Assembly: GCF_014268445.2 (NCBI RefSeq) | Contig: NZ_CP077089.1 | Location: 5,315,501 to 5,379,500, forward strand | Reading direction: 5' to 3' | DNA length: 64,000 bases | Origin: Pseudomonas tensinigenes | GTDB lineage: Bacteria; Pseudomonadota; Gammaproteobacteria; Pseudomonadales; Pseudomonadaceae | In this document: piece by piece, positions 1 through 9,238 of the stretch | How the letters are laid out: every line of letters begins with the position of its first letter | Position numbering within the stretch: the stretch's first letter is position 1 | The notes under the pieces: model-generated | The model's database searches: none | What the model was told of the DNA's origin: nothing | The model's input: the letters and a program-made list of their open reading frames with translations, nothing else | Made by a program: the position numbers and the translations under genes

Positions 1-1067
1 AACAACACTTTCGACGGATCGAATTGCAGCGTCAGGTTCTCGCCCACCTGCGGTGCCACATCCGGCGCCAGACGGCAGCAGACTTTGGTGTCATTCAAAT
101 TGACGAATACCAGGGTGTCCGGACCGGTCGGCTCGGTCACCTGCACTTCGGCACGGATGCTTGGCAGGCCATTGCCCTCGCCGTTCGCCAGAACGATCTG
201 TTCCGGGCGCAGGCCAAGGATCACTTCGCGATCTTCCAGACCAGCATCCTGCATGCTCATCGGCAATTCACAACGGGCCTGACCACTGTCGAGCAGCGCC
301 AGCAGACGACCGTCCTTGCGTTGCAGGCGCAGCGGGATGAAGTTCATCGGCGGCGAACCGATGAAGCTCGCCACGAACAGGTTGGCCGGGTCGTTGTAGA
401 TCTCTTTTGGCGTGCCGAACTGCTGGATGATGCCGTCCTTCATCACCGCAACTTTGTCGCCCAGGGTCATCGCTTCGATCTGGTCGTGGGTCACGTAGAC
501 CGTGGTGGTTTTCAGGCGCTGATGCATCAGTTTCATTTCGGTGCGCATCTCGACGCGCAGCTTGGCGTCGAGGTTGGACAGTGGTTCGTCGAACAGATAA
601 ATCTTCGGCCGACGCGCCAGGGCACGGCCCATCGCCACACGCTGTTGCTGACCACCGGAAAGCTGACCCGGCTTGCGATTGAGCAAGTGTTCGATCTGCA
701 ACAGCTTGGCCACGCGCGCGACTTCCTCGTCGATCGCGGCCTGCGGCATCTTGCGAATCTTCAGGCCGAATTCGATGTTCTCGCGCACGCTCATGGTCGG
801 GTACAGCGCGTAGGACTGGAACACCATGGCGATGTCGCGATCCTTCGGGCTCATCCCGCTGACGTCCTGATCACCGATCATGATCGCGCCGCCGGTGATG
901 GTTTCCAGACCGGCGATGCAGTTCATCAGGGTCGACTTGCCGCAGCCCGACGGGCCGACGAGGATCAGGAATTCGCCTTCCTTGATCGACAGTTCGATGT
1001 TCTTCAGGGTGTCCGGCAGGCCGGCACCGTAGGTCTTGTTGACGTTGCGAAGTTCGAGCGTTGCCAT
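1..1067 (-). CDS. gtsD: Glucose ABC transporter ATP-binding subunit GtsD (partial)
   Basis: ATPase of a CUT1/MalK-type sugar importer that powers uptake of periplasmic glucose. Translating the minus strand gives an N-terminal ABC ATPase domain with Walker A GPSGCGKST, the Q-loop region MVFQSYALYP, signature LSGGQQQR and Walker B IYLFDEP, then a MalK-like regulatory TOBE region. About 355 residues are present; the C-terminus lies beyond the window edge (family about 380-390 aa). The ATG is preceded by AAGGGG inside the end of gtsC, so the two genes are tightly coupled. Last visible gene of gtsABCD; in other pseudomonads an oprB porin follows. Function from family and operon context. Confidence 0.93.
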   Translation of the reverse strand, partial: MATLELRNVNKTYGAGLPDTLKNIELSIKEGEFLILVGPSGCGKSTLMNCIAGLETITGGAIMIGDQDVSGMSPKDRDIAMVFQSYALYPTMSVRENIEFGLKIRKMPQAAIDEEVARVAKLLQIEHLLNRKPGQLSGGQQQRVAMGRALARRPKIYLFDEPLSNLDAKLRVEMRTEMKLMHQRLKTTTVYVTHDQIEAMTLGDKVAVMKDGIIQQFGTPKEIYNDPANLFVASFIGSPPMNFIPLRLQRKDGRLLALLDSGQARCELPMSMQDAGLEDREVILGLRPEQIVLANGEGNGLPSIRAEVQVTEPTGPDTLVFVNLNDTKVCCRLAPDVAPQVGENLTLQFDPSKVL

Positions 1068-1069
1068 GA

Positions 1070-1915
1070 TTACCCCTTGACCGCGCCGGCCGTCAGCCCG
1101 CGCACGAAATACTTGCCTGCGACCACATAGACCAGCAGGGTCGGCAGGCCGGCGATCATCGCCGCTGCCATATCAACGTTGTATTCCTTGGCGCCGGTGC
1201 TGGTGTTGACCAGGTTGTTCAGCGCCACCGTGATCGGTTGCGAATCACCGCTGGAGAACACCACACCGAACAGGAAGTCGTTCCAGATCTGGGTGAACTG
1301 CCAGATCAGGCAGACCATGATGATCGGCGTCGACATCGGCAGAATGATCCGGCGGAAAATCGTGAAGAAACCCGCACCGTCCAGACGTGCAGCTTTGACC
1401 AGCGCATCCGGAATGCTCACGTAGTAGTTACGGAAGAACAGCGTGGTGAACGCCAGGCCGTAAACCACATGGATAAACACCAGGCCGGTGGTGGTGCTCG
1501 CCAGGCCCATCTTGCCGAGGGTGAACGAGGCCGGCAGCAGCACGGTCTGGAACGGCAGGAAGCAGCCGAACAACAGCAGGCCGAAGAACAACTGCGAACC
1601 GCGGAAGCGCCAGAACGACAGCACGTAACCATTCAACGCACCGATGGCGGTGGAGATGATCACGGCCGGAACGGTGATCTTGATCGAGTTCCAGAAGTAA
1701 CCGTCAACCGTGGCCCAGGCCTTGACCCAGCCGATGCCGCTGACCACGGTCGGCCAGCTCAACAGGTTGCCGGTGCTGATGTCTTCCGGGGTCTTGAAGC
1801 TGGTCAGCAACATGACCACCAGCGGCACCAGGTAAAGCAGTACGGCGAGGATCAACACCGCGTAGATCGCGATGCGACTCAGGCTGATAGCAGGTTTGGC
1901 AGCGAGACTAGTCAT
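1070..1915 (-). CDS. gtsC: Glucose ABC transporter permease GtsC
   Basis: MalG-type inner-membrane permease, 281 aa, with about six hydrophobic segments. The EAA-loop signature that contacts the ATPase is visible as VKAARLDGAGFF...LPM near residues 172-195. Forms the channel with GtsB. The start overlaps the end of gtsB by 8 nt and the stop is 2 nt before gtsD, which indicates one transcript. Substrate (glucose) is inferred from the linked glk, edd, gltR and gtrS genes. Confidence 0.93.
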   Translation of the reverse strand: MTSLAAKPAISLSRIAIYAVLILAVLLYLVPLVVMLLTSFKTPEDISTGNLLSWPTVVSGIGWVKAWATVDGYFWNSIKITVPAVIISTAIGALNGYVLSFWRFRGSQLFFGLLLFGCFLPFQTVLLPASFTLGKMGLASTTTGLVFIHVVYGLAFTTLFFRNYYVSIPDALVKAARLDGAGFFTIFRRIILPMSTPIIMVCLIWQFTQIWNDFLFGVVFSSGDSQPITVALNNLVNTSTGAKEYNVDMAAAMIAGLPTLLVYVVAGKYFVRGLTAGAVKG

Positions 1916-2816
1916 TGCGCTTGGTCCTCAGCTCGGAATACAGGTAAGGCACGATGATCGCGAGGATCGCACCGAGCATCAGAATCGCACTGGCCGAGCC
2001 CATGCCCATCTGGCCGCGACTGAAGGTGAAGGAATACATGAACATCGCGGGCAGGTCGGAGGAATAACCCGGACCACCGGCAGTCATCGCCGCGACCAGG
2101 TCGAAGCTCTTGATCGCGATGTGCGCCAGAATCATCACTGCACTGAAGAACACCGGACGCAGGCTTGGCAGCACCACTTTCCAGTAGATCGTCGGCATGC
2201 TCGCGCCATCGATCTGCGCGGCACGGATGATCGATTGATCAACGCCACGCAGGCCGGCAAGGAACATCGCCATGATGAAGCCCGAGGCTTGCCACACAGC
2301 GGCGATCACCAGGCAGTAAACCACGCGATCCGGGTCGATCAGCCAGTCGAGACGGAAGCCTTCCCAGCCCCAGTCACGCAACAATTTGTCCAGGCCCATG
2401 CCCGGGTTGAGCAGCCATTTCCACGCGGTACCGGTGACGATCATCGAGAGCGCCATCGGGTACAGGTAAATGGTGCGGATAAAGCCTTCGCGACGGATGC
2501 GCTGGTCGAGAAACACCGCAAGCAACACGCCAATCACCAAGGTGATGCCGATGAACATGCCGCCGAACACCGCGAGGTTTTTGCTCGCGACCCACCAGCG
2601 ATCGTTGTCGAACAACCGCGCGTATTGCGCCAGACCGGCCCACTTGTAGTTGGGCAGGAACGTCGAGGTGGTGAACGACAGCACGAACGTCCACAGGATG
2701 TAGCCATAGAAGCCCACCAGCACGATGAACATGCTCGGCGCCAGCACCAGTTTTGGTAGCCAGCGCTGCAATGCATCGAACGGCGAGGCCTTGCTGAACA
2801 CAGCAACAGAACTCAT
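1908..2816 (-). CDS. gtsB: Glucose ABC transporter permease GtsB
   Basis: MalF-type permease of 302 aa with six predicted membrane spans and an EAA loop (IIRAAQIDGASMPTIYWKVVLP). The ATG giving MSSVAVFSKAS was chosen because residues further upstream (MQLAACSCSS...) are encoded by a GCTTGCAG-type repeat and are unlikely to be protein; an in-frame ATG four codons upstream (2828) is the alternative. Pairs with GtsC. It is separated from gtsA by that repeat. Confidence 0.9.
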   Translation of the reverse strand: MSSVAVFSKASPFDALQRWLPKLVLAPSMFIVLVGFYGYILWTFVLSFTTSTFLPNYKWAGLAQYARLFDNDRWWVASKNLAVFGGMFIGITLVIGVLLAVFLDQRIRREGFIRTIYLYPMALSMIVTGTAWKWLLNPGMGLDKLLRDWGWEGFRLDWLIDPDRVVYCLVIAAVWQASGFIMAMFLAGLRGVDQSIIRAAQIDGASMPTIYWKVVLPSLRPVFFSAVMILAHIAIKSFDLVAAMTAGGPGYSSDLPAMFMYSFTFSRGQMGMGSASAILMLGAILAIIVPYLYSELRTKRND

Positions 2817-2844
2817 GGGGAAATCCATCAAAAAAAGTGAAGAA

Positions 2845-2924
2845 CAGCTACAAGCTGCAAGCTGCAAGACCGATAGAGCTCAAGCTTGTAGCTTGTAGCT
2901 TGCGGCTTGCGGCTCGCAGCTTGC
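2845..2924. repeat. GCTTGCAG/CTTGTAGC-rich intergenic repeat, copy 1
   Basis: A run of degenerate CAAGCTGCAAGCTGCAAG units followed by the inverse CTTGTAGCTTGTAGC units, so the whole can fold back on itself. It lies between gtsA and gtsB within the operon. Related sequence occurs at about 13000-13072 and 35688-35845, each also inside an operon. Confidence 0.75.
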
Positions 2925-2933
2925 CGTTACGGC

Positions 2934-4235
2934 TTATTTGGACGACTTGATCGCTGCGCCAAGTTTCTTGGCGGTGTCGGCCGGGTCGGCTTTCGGGTCG
3001 TTGATGTAGTTGGTCACGACATCAAAGAACGCGCCTTGCACCGCCAGCGTGGTCGCCATGTTGTGCGCCATGCTTGGCTGCAGGCCACCGGATTTGGCGT
3101 CCGCCAGGAAGTCCTTGGCAGCAGTCTGGGCGCAGGAGTCGAAACCGAGTTTCTCCATGTTGTTCAACATGTCGTTACGCACCGGGATCGAGCCTTTGTT
3201 GATGCTGAAGACTTTCTGGAAGTTCTCACCCAACACGACTTTGGCGATGTCCTGCTGACCGGCCGCAGTGCCTGCGTCCTTCTGCTTGAACACGGCCAGC
3301 GAGTCGATGTTGTAGGTGAACGCCTTGTCGGTGCCCGGGAAAGCTACGCACTCGTAGTCCTTGCCAGCGACTTTCTTGGCAGCGGTCCATTCGGACTTGG
3401 CCCAGTCACCCATGATCTGCATGCCGGCCTTGCCGTTGATGACCTTGGCCGCTTCCAGGTTCCAGTCCTGACCTTTGCCGTCGGCGTCCATGTAGGTCGC
3501 GACTTTCTTCAGCTCGGTCAGCGCCTTGACCATTTCCGGGCCAGTCAGCGCGGCGTTGTCCAGATCAACCAGGGCTTTTTTGTAACCATCGACACCCATG
3601 ACCGAAAGCACGACGGCTTCGAACACGGTGCTGTCCTGCCAAGGCTGACCGCCGTGAGCCAGCGGAATGAAGCCCGCAGCTTTCAGCTTGTCGCCAGCGG
3701 CATAGAATTCTTCGAGGGTGGTCGGGTTCTTGGTGATCCCGGCTTTCTTGAACACTTCCGGGTTGATCCACAGCCAGTTCACCCGGTGAATGTTCACCGG
3801 CACGGCCACGTAATCACCGTCGTACTTCACGGTATCGGAGACTTTCTTGTCGAGCAGGCTGTCCCACTTTTCCGACTTGGCGACGTCTTTCAAAACGTCG
3901 GTGTCGAGCAGGCCGGTCGACGCCCATTCCTGGATGTCCGGACCTTTGATCTGAGCGACGCCAGGCGGGTTGCCGGCAACGGCACGGCTTTTCAGCACGG
4001 TCATGGCAGTCGCACCGCCACCGCCGGCGACAGCGCCGTCTTTCCAGGTGAAACCGTCTTTTTCGACTTGCGCCTTGAGCACATCAACGGCAGCTTTTTC
4101 GCCACCGGACGTCCACCAGTGCACGACTTCGACCGAACCTTTGGATTCGGCAGCGGAAACACTGAGAGGCAGAATTGCGAGCGGGAACAGGGAGGCGACA
4201 GAAATGACAGTAGCGAGGCGAGAAATCGCATTCAT
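2934..4235 (-). CDS. gtsA: Glucose-binding periplasmic protein GtsA
   Basis: Solute-binding protein of the CUT1 family, 433 aa. A Sec signal peptide ([17 protein letters not shown]..., hydrophobic core, probable cleavage after SVSA) is followed by a mature domain starting [21 protein letters not shown], typical of family 1 sugar-binding proteins. The ATG was chosen for the signal peptide and for an AAGAAAGG ribosome site; an upstream in-frame start would add ten charged residues before the signal peptide. An AACAACAA motif lies directly beside the ribosome site (4252-4259), the pattern bound by Hfq/Crc. First gene of gtsABCD. Confidence 0.95.
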   Translation of the reverse strand: MNAISRLATVISVASLFPLAILPLSVSAAESKGSVEVVHWWTSGGEKAAVDVLKAQVEKDGFTWKDGAVAGGGGATAMTVLKSRAVAGNPPGVAQIKGPDIQEWASTGLLDTDVLKDVAKSEKWDSLLDKKVSDTVKYDGDYVAVPVNIHRVNWLWINPEVFKKAGITKNPTTLEEFYAAGDKLKAAGFIPLAHGGQPWQDSTVFEAVVLSVMGVDGYKKALVDLDNAALTGPEMVKALTELKKVATYMDADGKGQDWNLEAAKVINGKAGMQIMGDWAKSEWTAAKKVAGKDYECVAFPGTDKAFTYNIDSLAVFKQKDAGTAAGQQDIAKVVLGENFQKVFSINKGSIPVRNDMLNNMEKLGFDSCAQTAAKDFLADAKSGGLQPSMAHNMATTLAVQGAFFDVVTNYINDPKADPADTAKKLGAAIKSSK

Positions 4236-4251
4236 CTGAGATGTACCTTTC

Positions 4252-4259
4252 TTGTTGTT
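4252..4259 (-). promoter_or_regulatory. Crc/Hfq CA motif before gtsA
   Basis: On the minus strand the leader reads TAACAACAAGAAAGG, a perfect AAnAAnAA motif adjoining the ribosome-binding site. Its layout is almost the same as the well-studied amiE target of Hfq/Crc. Inferred role: translational catabolite repression of glucose uptake when preferred carbon sources are present. Confidence 0.65.
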
Positions 4260-4354
4260 ATGCATTGCAAGTCTGGTGCTTGCGCTGCACAGGAGTTTAA
4301 ACAGGACGTTTCCCCTCGCAGGTAACGAAGGGACGCGCGAATGTCACCACATGG

Positions 4355-5614
4355 TTACACAGGACTGCTCTGGGATAACTGTGCCAGCGCAGTCGCCATA
4401 CTGGGTGACAAGGGTAGACGCGGAATCAGCACGGCTTGCCAGGCGTGATACAGATCGGGTTTGCCCGGCCAGATATCGGCGCTGGGGATGTTTTGCGGGT
4501 TGAGTTCGTGGTGCCAACTGCCGTCGCAACGGTCGATGAAATTCACTTCGCAGAATTCCCAGAACAGTCGGTACCAGCTTTCGTATTGCGCATCGCCGGT
4601 GCGCTTTAGCAACGCGCTCGCAGCAGCGCTGGCTTCAGCGTGAGTCCAATGCAAGCGGTGGCGAACTACCGCTTTGTTGTCCCAGTCGAGGGTGTAAATG
4701 ATGCCCGGCAAACCATCGACGTCCCAACCGTTGCGGCAGTTGTTCTCGAACAGTTTCTGCGCATCGGTCGCGAGCCAACCGGGCGTGAGCATGCCGGCCT
4801 GCACCCGCGCCGCTTCGAGGTGCAGCAGCAGCCGCGCCCATTCGAAACCGTGGCCCGGTGTGGTGCCATAAGGGCGGAAACCGTCGGCAGGATTATCGTG
4901 GTTGTATTCGCGCAACGGCTGCCAGTCGCGGTCGAAGTGCTCGATGACCATGTAACCGTTGCCGGCGGCGTGACCGTGGATCACCCGCTCGACGATGCGC
5001 TGCGCACGCACCAGCCAGCGCGGATCTTCAGTGACATCGGCCAGCGCGAGAAACGCTTCGGTGGCGTGCATGTTGCTGTTGGCGCCGCGATAGGCTTCTT
5101 CTTCGCTCCAGTCGCGATTGAAGAATTCGCGCATGGCGCCCTCTTCTTCGCTCCAGAAATAGGTGTCGATGATGTCGATAGCATCATCGAGCAACGCTTG
5201 CGCGCCGGGACGTTGCGCGATCACTGCAGAGCTCGCCGCGAGTGCGACAAAGGCATGCAGATAAGCATTCTTGCCGGTGTTGTCATCGCGGTGTTCGGCG
5301 ACCGCGAACCAGCCGCCGTGCAGTGCATCACGCAACGGCCCGCGCAAGGCGGCGATGCCGTGATCGACCAGTTCGGCGAAACCCGGCAGGCCCTGAATGT
5401 GGGCCATGGCGAAGCTGTGGGTCATGCGCGCGGTGTTCATGGTTTCGGCTTGCGCGTTCGCTGGCAGACGGCCGCGTTCGTCGAGGTTGCCGAAGCCTTG
5501 TGGGAGTTTTGCTGCCTTGGCGAAATCCAGCAGACGCAGGCCTTCGGCGGCGAGCCATTGCTGGTGGGCAGGGGCATTCAGCCAACTGCTGAAGCCGGGT
5601 TGGAAGAGATCCAT
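4355..5614 (-). CDS. AGE-family sugar epimerase/isomerase
   Basis: 419 aa protein of the N-acylglucosamine 2-epimerase / mannose isomerase superfamily ((alpha/alpha)6 barrel). Visible family features include RMTHSFAMAHIQG near the N-terminus, TTPGHGFEWARLLLHLE, the His-rich RHRLHWTHAEA, and a C-terminal PSADIWPGKPDLYHAWQA. Probably interconverts free hexoses such as mannose, fructose or glucose, but the substrate cannot be read from sequence. Placed upstream of gtsA in the same direction with about 120 nt between, so it may share glucose-responsive control. An AACAACAA motif and AAGG ribosome site precede the ATG. Confidence 0.85.
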   Translation of the reverse strand: MDLFQPGFSSWLNAPAHQQWLAAEGLRLLDFAKAAKLPQGFGNLDERGRLPANAQAETMNTARMTHSFAMAHIQGLPGFAELVDHGIAALRGPLRDALHGGWFAVAEHRDDNTGKNAYLHAFVALAASSAVIAQRPGAQALLDDAIDIIDTYFWSEEEGAMREFFNRDWSEEEAYRGANSNMHATEAFLALADVTEDPRWLVRAQRIVERVIHGHAAGNGYMVIEHFDRDWQPLREYNHDNPADGFRPYGTTPGHGFEWARLLLHLEAARVQAGMLTPGWLATDAQKLFENNCRNGWDVDGLPGIIYTLDWDNKAVVRHRLHWTHAEASAAASALLKRTGDAQYESWYRLFWEFCEVNFIDRCDGSWHHELNPQNIPSADIWPGKPDLYHAWQAVLIPRLPLSPSMATALAQLSQSSPV

Positions 5615-5626
5615 GGGTGGCCTTTT

Positions 5627-5634
5627 TTGTTGTT
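5627..5634 (-). promoter_or_regulatory. Crc/Hfq CA motif before the AGE-family gene
   Basis: The minus strand reads CATAACAACAAAAAAGGCC just before the start codon, so an AAnAAnAA motif abuts the ribosome site in the same way as at gtsA. Functional role is inferred from motif and position. Confidence 0.55.
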
Positions 5635-5720
5635 ATGACTGCGGGCAGTCTAAACAACGGGCCGGGGTGGGCTTGTAACGAAGGGGGCGGGGTTTGTCAC
5701 TAATCGGTGACAAAGAGCGA

Positions 5721-5896
5721 CCCTCACCCCAGCCCTCTCCCGGAGGGAGAGGGGGCCGACCGAGTGGTGCTGGGTTATCCGCCGACCTGACACATCGAGT
5801 CGATTATGGATTCGCTACCGGACTTCCAGGTCGGCGTATCTCTGCAGCATCCCCCGGTCAGTCCCCTCTCCCTCTGGGAGAGGGCTAGGGTGAGGG
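5721..5896 (-). repeat. 176 bp palindromic-end element, copy 1
   Basis: The ends are near inverse copies of CCCTCACCC...CCCTCTCCC, each with its own short hairpin (CTCTCCC-n-GGGAGAG). The middle carries conserved blocks such as CCATAATCGACT and TCAGGTCG that are shared with the copies at 21938 and 30225. Length is identical in all three copies. Read on the minus strand it begins 13 nt after the gtrS stop codon. It resembles a non-autonomous REPIN/MITE element. Confidence 0.8.
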
Positions 5897-5908
5897 AAAG
5901 CTTTTGAC

Positions 5909-7378
5909 TCAATCCGCTGAACGCGGCAACTGCAACGTCACCCGCAACCCACCCTCACGCAGATTCTGCAACGTCACTTCCCCACCATGGCTGTGGGCAA
6001 TATTGCGCGCAATGCCTAATCCAAGCCCATACCCCTGCTGCTGCCCCGCCAATCTGAAGTGCGGCTCAAACACCTGCTCCAGGCGCTGCTCCGGCACACC
6101 CGGCCCTTCATCATCAACGTGCAAGACAAACGCGCTGTCATCGTCATCGATATGCAAGTGCGCGTTCTGCCCATACTTCAACGCGTTGTCGATCAAGTTG
6201 CCAATACAGCGCTTCAACGCCAAAGGTTTACCCGGATACGCCGCCAACGCGCGACCATGCTGAGTCACCCGACCGTTGCCGTTCGGCGCCAGGTACGGTT
6301 CGACCAGACAATCAAGCACATGGTTGAGATCCACCGGTTCGATGTTCTCGTGAATATCGGTGTCCTTCACGCATTGCAACGCGCCTTTGACCAGCAGTTC
6401 CAGCTCATCCAGATCGCGGCCGAATTTGGCTTGCAGCTTCTCGTCTTCAAGCAATTCGACGCGCAAACGCAAACGCGTAATCGGTGTGCGCAGGTCATGG
6501 GAAATTGCGCTGAACAACTGGCTGCGCTCGGTCAGGTAACGGCTGATACGCTCGCGCATGGTGTTGAACGCGCGGCCCACTTCGACCACTTCGCTGCCGC
6601 CGCCCTCGGCCACTGGCTCGACGTCGGCGCCCAGCGACAAATCTCGCGCTGCCCGCGCCAGACGCTTGAGCGGCCGACTCTGCCAGTGCACCAGCAGACC
6701 GATGAACAGCAGCAGGAATCCGCTGGTGAGGACGATGAACCACACCTGCTGCGACGGCAGGCCTTGCTCTTCAAGACTGGTGTACGGCTCCGGCAACAGC
6801 GAGGCGATGTACAGCCATTCGCCCGGGGCCATTTGAATCTGCGTGACCAGCACGGGTGGATTCACCGGTTCCAGGGTCAGCGCGTAATGCGCCCAGGAAC
6901 GTGGCAATTCATCCAGCTTCAGCCCGGCGTTGAAGATGCGCAGGTCTTCGGGACTGACGAAGGTCACCGAGATATCGGTGTCATGGCCCAAGGTCTGCCG
7001 CAGCACTTCGTCGACCGCTTTCATCACCGCTGCTTTCCGCGGCGTGACCGGCAGTACGTCCATGCCCAGCGGCTTGTCGTTGAGCGTCACGACGAATCGG
7101 GTACCGCCCATGCTGCGCAATTGATCCAGCACCAGCGGTCGATAAGCCACCGGCAGAGAGCGGAAGTAACTGACGCTGGCGGTCATTGAATGGGCGAGGC
7201 TGCGGGCGCTGGTGACCAGGCCTTCGAGCTGCGTGGCGCGCAATTGCGAGACCCAGATCACGCTCGACAAGGTCTGCGCAAACAGCACCGCGAGCAGGGT
7301 CAGCAGCAGCATCCGCCCGAGCAGCGAACGCGGCACCGGCACCTTGGCGGCGAGTTTACGCAGCGAATCAGTGACCAT
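5909..7378 (-). CDS. gtrS: Sensor histidine kinase GtrS
   Basis: Membrane sensor kinase that phosphorylates GltR; in pseudomonads the GtrS sensor domain responds to 2-ketogluconate / 6-phosphogluconate. With this start it has 489 aa: membrane segment about 20-42, periplasmic sensor region, second membrane segment near 210-230, HAMP, HisKA with the phospho-acceptor His in SAISHDLRTP (His294), and a C-terminal HATPase with GNLIDNALKYG, DEGPG and GYGLGLGIA. The start is ambiguous: ATG at 7378 overlaps gltR by 11 nt, ATG at 7393 by 26 nt, and neither has a strong ribosome site. Confidence 0.9.
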   Translation of the reverse strand: MVTDSLRKLAAKVPVPRSLLGRMLLLTLLAVLFAQTLSSVIWVSQLRATQLEGLVTSARSLAHSMTASVSYFRSLPVAYRPLVLDQLRSMGGTRFVVTLNDKPLGMDVLPVTPRKAAVMKAVDEVLRQTLGHDTDISVTFVSPEDLRIFNAGLKLDELPRSWAHYALTLEPVNPPVLVTQIQMAPGEWLYIASLLPEPYTSLEEQGLPSQQVWFIVLTSGFLLLFIGLLVHWQSRPLKRLARAARDLSLGADVEPVAEGGGSEVVEVGRAFNTMRERISRYLTERSQLFSAISHDLRTPITRLRLRVELLEDEKLQAKFGRDLDELELLVKGALQCVKDTDIHENIEPVDLNHVLDCLVEPYLAPNGNGRVTQHGRALAAYPGKPLALKRCIGNLIDNALKYGQNAHLHIDDDDSAFVLHVDDEGPGVPEQRLEQVFEPHFRLAGQQQGYGLGLGIARNIAHSHGGEVTLQNLREGGLRVTLQLPRSAD

Positions 7379-8099
7379 TGCTGGCAACCACATTGGCTGC
7401 CAGTTGGTAGCCGCTGCCGCGTACGGTGCGAATCAGCCGTGGCGGTTTCTCGGTGTCGCGCAGACGCTGGCGCAAACGGCTGACGGCCATGTCGACGATG
7501 CGATCGAGTGGCATCAGATCGCGGCCCCGGGTGGCGTTGCCGATGGTGTCGCGGTCGAGGATTTCCTGCGGGTGATCGAGAAACAGTTTCAGCAGAGCGA
7601 AGTCGGCGCCGGAGAGAATCACTTCCTCGCCGTCAGTGTGAAACAGGCGATGACTGACCATGTCCAGCCGCCACTCGTCAAAGGCCAGCACATCACTGCC
7701 GCTGCGCTCCTGGCCGAATTGCGCACGCCGCAGCAATGCCTTGATGCGTGCTTGCAGTTCGCGCGGGCTGAAGGGTTTGCCGAGGTAATCGTCAGCGCCG
7801 AGTTCGAGGCCGATCACGCGGTCGGCTTCGTCGGAACTGGCGGTGAGCATGATGATCGGCACCTGCGCCTGACGCGGATGCTGACGCACCCAACGGCACA
7901 GGCTGAAGCCGTCTTCGTCGGGCAGCATGACATCGAGGATCACCAGATCGCTCGGCGCCTCGTTGAGGGCCTGACGGAAACTGGCACCGTCGGCGGTGGC
8001 CCGTACCTGAAACCCGGCGCGGGTCAGGTAGGTTTCCAGCAACTCGCGTATTTCCTGGTCGTCATCGACCAACAATATCGACTTGTTGACTGAGCTCAC
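7368..8099 (-). CDS. gltR: Response regulator GltR
   Basis: OmpR/PhoB-type regulator of 243 aa that controls glucose transport genes. Receiver domain 1-120 has the acidic pocket VDDDQEI and phospho-acceptor Asp56 in VILDVMLP; a C-terminal winged helix follows (residues about 145-235, ending RTVRGSGYQL). Starts with GTG; AAGGA ten nt upstream is the likely ribosome site. The end overlaps gtrS, so the pair is translationally coupled. An AACAACAA motif adjoins the ribosome site. Confidence 0.93.
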   Translation of the reverse strand: MSSVNKSILLVDDDQEIRELLETYLTRAGFQVRATADGASFRQALNEAPSDLVILDVMLPDEDGFSLCRWVRQHPRQAQVPIIMLTASSDEADRVIGLELGADDYLGKPFSPRELQARIKALLRRAQFGQERSGSDVLAFDEWRLDMVSHRLFHTDGEEVILSGADFALLKLFLDHPQEILDRDTIGNATRGRDLMPLDRIVDMAVSRLRQRLRDTEKPPRLIRTVRGSGYQLAANVVASNGH

Positions 8100-8112
8100 T
8101 TCGAAGGCATCC

Positions 8113-8120
8113 TTGTTGTT
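8113..8120 (-). promoter_or_regulatory. Crc/Hfq CA motif before gltR
   Basis: The minus strand reads AATTCCAACAACAAGGA, an AAnAAnAA motif running straight into the ribosome site of gltR. The block AATTCCAACAACAA is identical to one upstream of gap (11248-11261). Confidence 0.55.
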
Positions 8121-8176
8121 GGAATTGGGGCGGATTATGCCTTAAGCATCGAACTTACAAACACCACAGAACCACT

Positions 8177-8264
8177 GTGGGAGCGAGCCTGCTCGCGAAT
8201 CGGTTTAAACATTCAACAGATCTGTTGACTGACACACCGCTTTCGCGAGCAGGCTCGCTCCCAC
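8177..8264. repeat. REPIN, copy 1 (glk 3' side)
   Basis: Inverted pair of the motif GTGGGAGCGAGCCTGCTCGC(GAA) separated by about 42 nt; each arm also forms its own hairpin. Lies 14 nt after the glk stop codon, between glk and gltR. Confidence 0.9.
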
Positions 8265-8278
8265 AATTGGAGTGCATT

Positions 8279-9238
8279 TCAGGTCGGGATTGACTGGTCC
8301 AGCGCTACGCCGGCGCCCACAAGCCCGGAATACGGCGCTGTCACCAGCCACACTGGAATGCCTTTGAAGTAATCGCTCATGCACCCCTTGTCAGCAAAGC
8401 TGCGGGCGAAACCGCTTTCGAGGAAGAAATCGGCAAACCGTGGAATCACACCGCCAACGATATACACCCCACCACGCCCGCCCGTAGTCAGCACGTTATT
8501 GCCGGCCACACGGCCGAGCCAGCAGCAGAACTGCTCCAGCACTTCCAGCGCAATCGGATCGCCCGCCAGACCTGCCGCCGTAATCGCTTCCGGCGTGTCG
8601 AGTGTCGGCTCATGCCCATCGACTGCGCAGATCGCCCGGTAAACCCGTGGCAAGCCACCACCGCTCAACGCGGTTTCCGCGCTGACATGGCCGATTTCAT
8701 TGTGGATGTGCTGCCACAACTGGGTTTCACGCGGGCTGCTCAGCGGCAGATCGACGTGACCGCCCTCCCCTGGCAACGCCGCGAAACGACCTTCACCGAG
8801 ATCCAGCAAGGTACCAACGCCAAGGCCAGTGCCCGGGCCGATCACCACGGCAGGACGCAACGGTTCCGGCGTGCCCTCGCAGACCACACGAAATTCGCCC
8901 GGCTGCAAACGGGTCATGCCCAACGCCATCGCCGAGAAGTCATTGACCAACAACAACTGCTCGACCTGCAAGGTTTTGCAGAACGCGCTGCGACTCAGGC
9001 GCCAGTGGTTGTTGGTGAATTTGAACTCATCACCACTGACCGGGCCGGCCACTGACAGGCACACCGAACCGATCGAACCCGGCGCCAGACCGAGCCCGCT
9101 CAAATAGAGGCTGATCGCCTCTTCCGGGCTGGCGTGGTCGGCCGTGGCCAGCACCTGAACCGATTCCAGTTGCTGGTTTTTCCACAACGCAAACCGCGCG
9201 TTGGTGCCTCCGATGTCACCGACCAAAGCCAGTTTCAA
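8279..9238 (-). CDS. glk: Glucokinase
   Basis: ROK-independent bacterial glucokinase (GlkA/E. coli Glk type), 319 aa, phosphorylating cytoplasmic glucose brought in by GtsABCD. N-terminal ATP site [14 protein letters not shown], catalytic region [12 protein letters not shown] and [13 protein letters not shown], then EGGHVDLP are all visible. The start codon is TTG and overlaps the TGA stop of edd (TTGA), so translation is coupled to edd. Feeds the phosphorylative branch into 6-phosphogluconate. Confidence 0.94.
   Translation of the reverse strand: MKLALVGDIGGTNARFALWKNQQLESVQVLATADHASPEEAISLYLSGLGLAPGSIGSVCLSVAGPVSGDEFKFTNNHWRLSRSAFCKTLQVEQLLLVNDFSAMALGMTRLQPGEFRVVCEGTPEPLRPAVVIGPGTGLGVGTLLDLGEGRFAALPGEGGHVDLPLSSPRETQLWQHIHNEIGHVSAETALSGGGLPRVYRAICAVDGHEPTLDTPEAITAAGLAGDPIALEVLEQFCCWLGRVAGNNVLTTGGRGGVYIVGGVIPRFADFFLESGFARSFADKGCMSDYFKGIPVWLVTAPYSGLVGAGVALDQSIPT

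Noticed and set aside
8096..8110. Four-codon leader ORF (ATG...TGA) overlapping the gltR GTG start
   Set aside because: The only Shine-Dalgarno sequence (AAGGA) overlaps the ATG itself and is correctly spaced for the GTG, so the mini-ORF is unlikely to be translated.
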